The position numbers were made by a program, and so were the translations under genes. Below the pieces are notes generated by a model. It was not told the DNA's origin. It saw only the letters and a program-made list of their open reading frames with translations, and ran no database searches. From Bacteroidaceae bacterium (GTDB lineage: Bacteria; Bacteroidota; Bacteroidia; Bacteroidales; Bacteroidaceae): a stretch of DNA of 41,009 nucleotides. Shown in pieces: positions 40,265 through 41,009 of this stretch. Numbering within the stretch: position 1 is the stretch's first letter; the number at the start of each line of letters is the position of its first letter. Location of the stretch: NCBI GenBank assembly GCA_900769465.1, contig CAAGGT010000315.1, positions 1 through 41,009 on the forward strand, given 5' to 3'.

Positions 40265-40783
40265 TCATTTCCTACCTCGTATTCTGCTTAATGATACAGG
40301 CGAAATTCCTAAATAGGTAGCAATATAGTGCTGCGGTATTTGAGTTATAATCTCGGGATGTTCCTTTACTAATGCTTCGTAACGCTGTTGTGGAGTTTCT
40401 TTTATTCTTGAAAGGAATAACTTGGAATAATGTATCATTCGTTCAACAGCAATCTTTGCCATTTCTGCCATTTGCTCTGGGTTATTTTGAAACCATTTCT
40501 GTATATCGTCTTCTCTTATTATACAAATCTCTGATTGCAACACCGTTTCAAGAGTATATTCACTTGGCTGTGATTTTATAAAGCTTTCTATACAGGCTAC
40601 AGGGCTATTCTCAAAGAAGAACTGACAGGTTATATCCTTTCCGTTTGCATTATACCATTGACGAATACATCCCGAACGAACAAAAAATACCTTTTGTGCA
40701 GTTTTACCTGCTTCCAATAATATGGTTTTGGCAGGAACAGATATTGTTTCGTAAGGGACTTCCGCAAGTAATGATTTAAGCAT
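40265..40783 (-). CDS. Crp/Fnr family transcriptional regulator
   Basis: The 172-residue regulator has an N-terminal cyclic-nucleotide-binding-like beta roll (residues about 15-110: ILLEAGKTAQKVFFVRSGCIRQWY, NSPVACIESFIKSQPSEYTLETV), a dimerization helix and a C-terminal helix-turn-helix (IPQHYIATYLGISPVSLSRIRG). It is shorter than E. coli Crp, as typical for Bacteroidetes members. The ATG at 40783 is preferred over a GTG 6 nt upstream. No Fnr cysteine cluster is seen. It sits at the right end of the element with an adjacent membrane-protein gene that it may regulate. Confidence 0.9.
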   Translation of the reverse strand: MLKSLLAEVPYETISVPAKTILLEAGKTAQKVFFVRSGCIRQWYNANGKDITCQFFFENSPVACIESFIKSQPSEYTLETVLQSEICIIREDDIQKWFQNNPEQMAEMAKIAVERMIHYSKLFLSRIKETPQQRYEALVKEHPEIITQIPQHYIATYLGISPVSLSRIRGRK

Positions 40784-40814
40784 AAGCACAACATTGTAGA
40801 TTGTAATATATCTG

Positions 40815-40822
40815 CAAAATTA
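40815..40822 (-). promoter_or_regulatory. -7 element of the Crp/Fnr gene
   Basis: Minus-strand TAATTTTG fits TAnnTTTG, 32 bp before the ATG at 40783. Confidence 0.5.
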
Positions 40823-40863
40823 TAAAAAACAACTTGAATAGAAGAACGACGAGATAATTTTTG

Positions 40864-40871
40864 TACCTTTG
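40864..40871 (+). promoter_or_regulatory. Outward-facing -7 element at the right end of the element
   Basis: TACCTTTG is an exact match to TAnnTTTG and reads rightward over the right repeat. A 25-codon frame (40905-40982) follows and crosses the repeat. In an excised circle this promoter would point into the integrase gene. Confidence 0.55.
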
Positions 40872-40923
40872 TAGCATCAAGAGTTATCACATTGTGGCAA
40901 AGCAATGAAGAACTCAGAAATAC

Positions 40924-40946
40924 GAACGGTTGCTATCTCGTTACCT
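40924..40946 (+). repeat. Right attachment-site repeat of the element
   Basis: GAACGGTTGC-TATC-TCGTTACCT is a copy of the left repeat (33777-33799) with a different 4-bp centre (TATC against CTAA). The preceding GAAATAC also matches GAAATA at the left apart from one base. Confidence 0.75.
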
Positions 40947-41009
40947 AATTTTCAAGCAATCCGACCAACCGATTTATTCTAAGCGAGTTATCTTTTCTTG
41001 CAAAAGTTA

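Larger units (their letters stand above)
33777..40946. mobile_element. Integrative mobilizable element (~7.2 kb)
   Basis: The segment is bounded by two 23-bp direct repeats and carries integrase, RhuM-like protein, SF3 helicase, TOPRIM primase and MobV relaxase, followed by a two-gene cargo (Crp/Fnr regulator and DUF4405 membrane protein) on the other strand. Its base composition is visibly richer in A+T than the flanking genes. The gene order (int, helicase, primase, mob) resembles Bacteroides mobilizable transposons such as NBU1/Tn4555. There is no type IV secretion or coupling-protein gene, so transfer would depend on a helper conjugative element. The right boundary lies 63 bp from the window end and is inferred from the repeat only. 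Confidence 0.8.

Noticed and set aside
40905..40982. 25-codon frame crossing the right repeat
   Set aside because: Too short and without recognisable features. It is probably fortuitous, though it lies behind a good -7 box.

Overview
The window looks like the chromosome of a Bacteroidales bacterium. Three things point there: promoters of the Bacteroidetes type (TTTG, 19-20 bp, TAnnTTTG) in front of many genes, Bacteroidetes-style lipoproteins and MG2/TonB-plug proteins, and integrases and mobilization genes of Bacteroides mobile elements. The GC-rich chromosomal genes and heavy use of TCG serine codons would fit a Rikenellaceae/Alistipes-like genome, but that rank is a guess.

Layout. 1-810: end of an integrative element, with the N-terminal part of a tyrosine recombinase running off the left edge, abutting a tRNA-Phe(GAA). 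1-5.8 kb: a nitroreductase-like lipoprotein, a GNAT-HAD fusion protein, and an ABC transporter/GntR operon with a perfect palindromic operator on its promoter. 5.8-12 kb: ung and rfbD, a PhoA-type alkaline phosphatase, a BlaI/M56 sensor pair with its own palindromic operator, and a DUF362 lipoprotein. 12-20.8 kb (minus strand): a HAD-IIA phosphatase with an organophosphate-type MFS transporter, then lepA, an acyl-CoA ligase and thrA. 20.9-26.4 kb: two tandem ~890-residue exported MG2/plug paralogs. 26.4-32.7 kb: lysA with a DMT transporter, then pheT and guaA. 32.8-33.6 kb: an exported endonuclease/exonuclease/phosphatase-family lipoprotein.

33.78-40.95 kb: an apparently complete ~7.2-kb integrative mobilizable element of lower GC. 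It carries an IntDOT-like tyrosine recombinase, a RhuM-like protein, a superfamily-3 helicase, a TOPRIM primase and a MobV relaxase. Its cargo is a DUF4405 membrane protein plus a Crp/Fnr regulator. It is bounded by 23-bp direct repeats that are identical except for 4 central bases. This matches the heterologous 'coupling sequence' integration known for CTnDOT, and the integrase has Ser where most family members have the first catalytic Arg. Inside lie three repeat-rich noncoding or overlapping regions (35.50-35.54, 36.99-37.21 and 38.22-38.32 kb) that are good candidates for replication or transfer origins or regulatory sites. A promoter at the right end points outward and, in an excised circle, would read into the integrase.

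The most interesting material is in this element, followed by the tandem MG2/plug paralogs and the two self-regulated operons with clear palindromic operators. I found no CRISPR array, rRNA or recognisable riboswitch.
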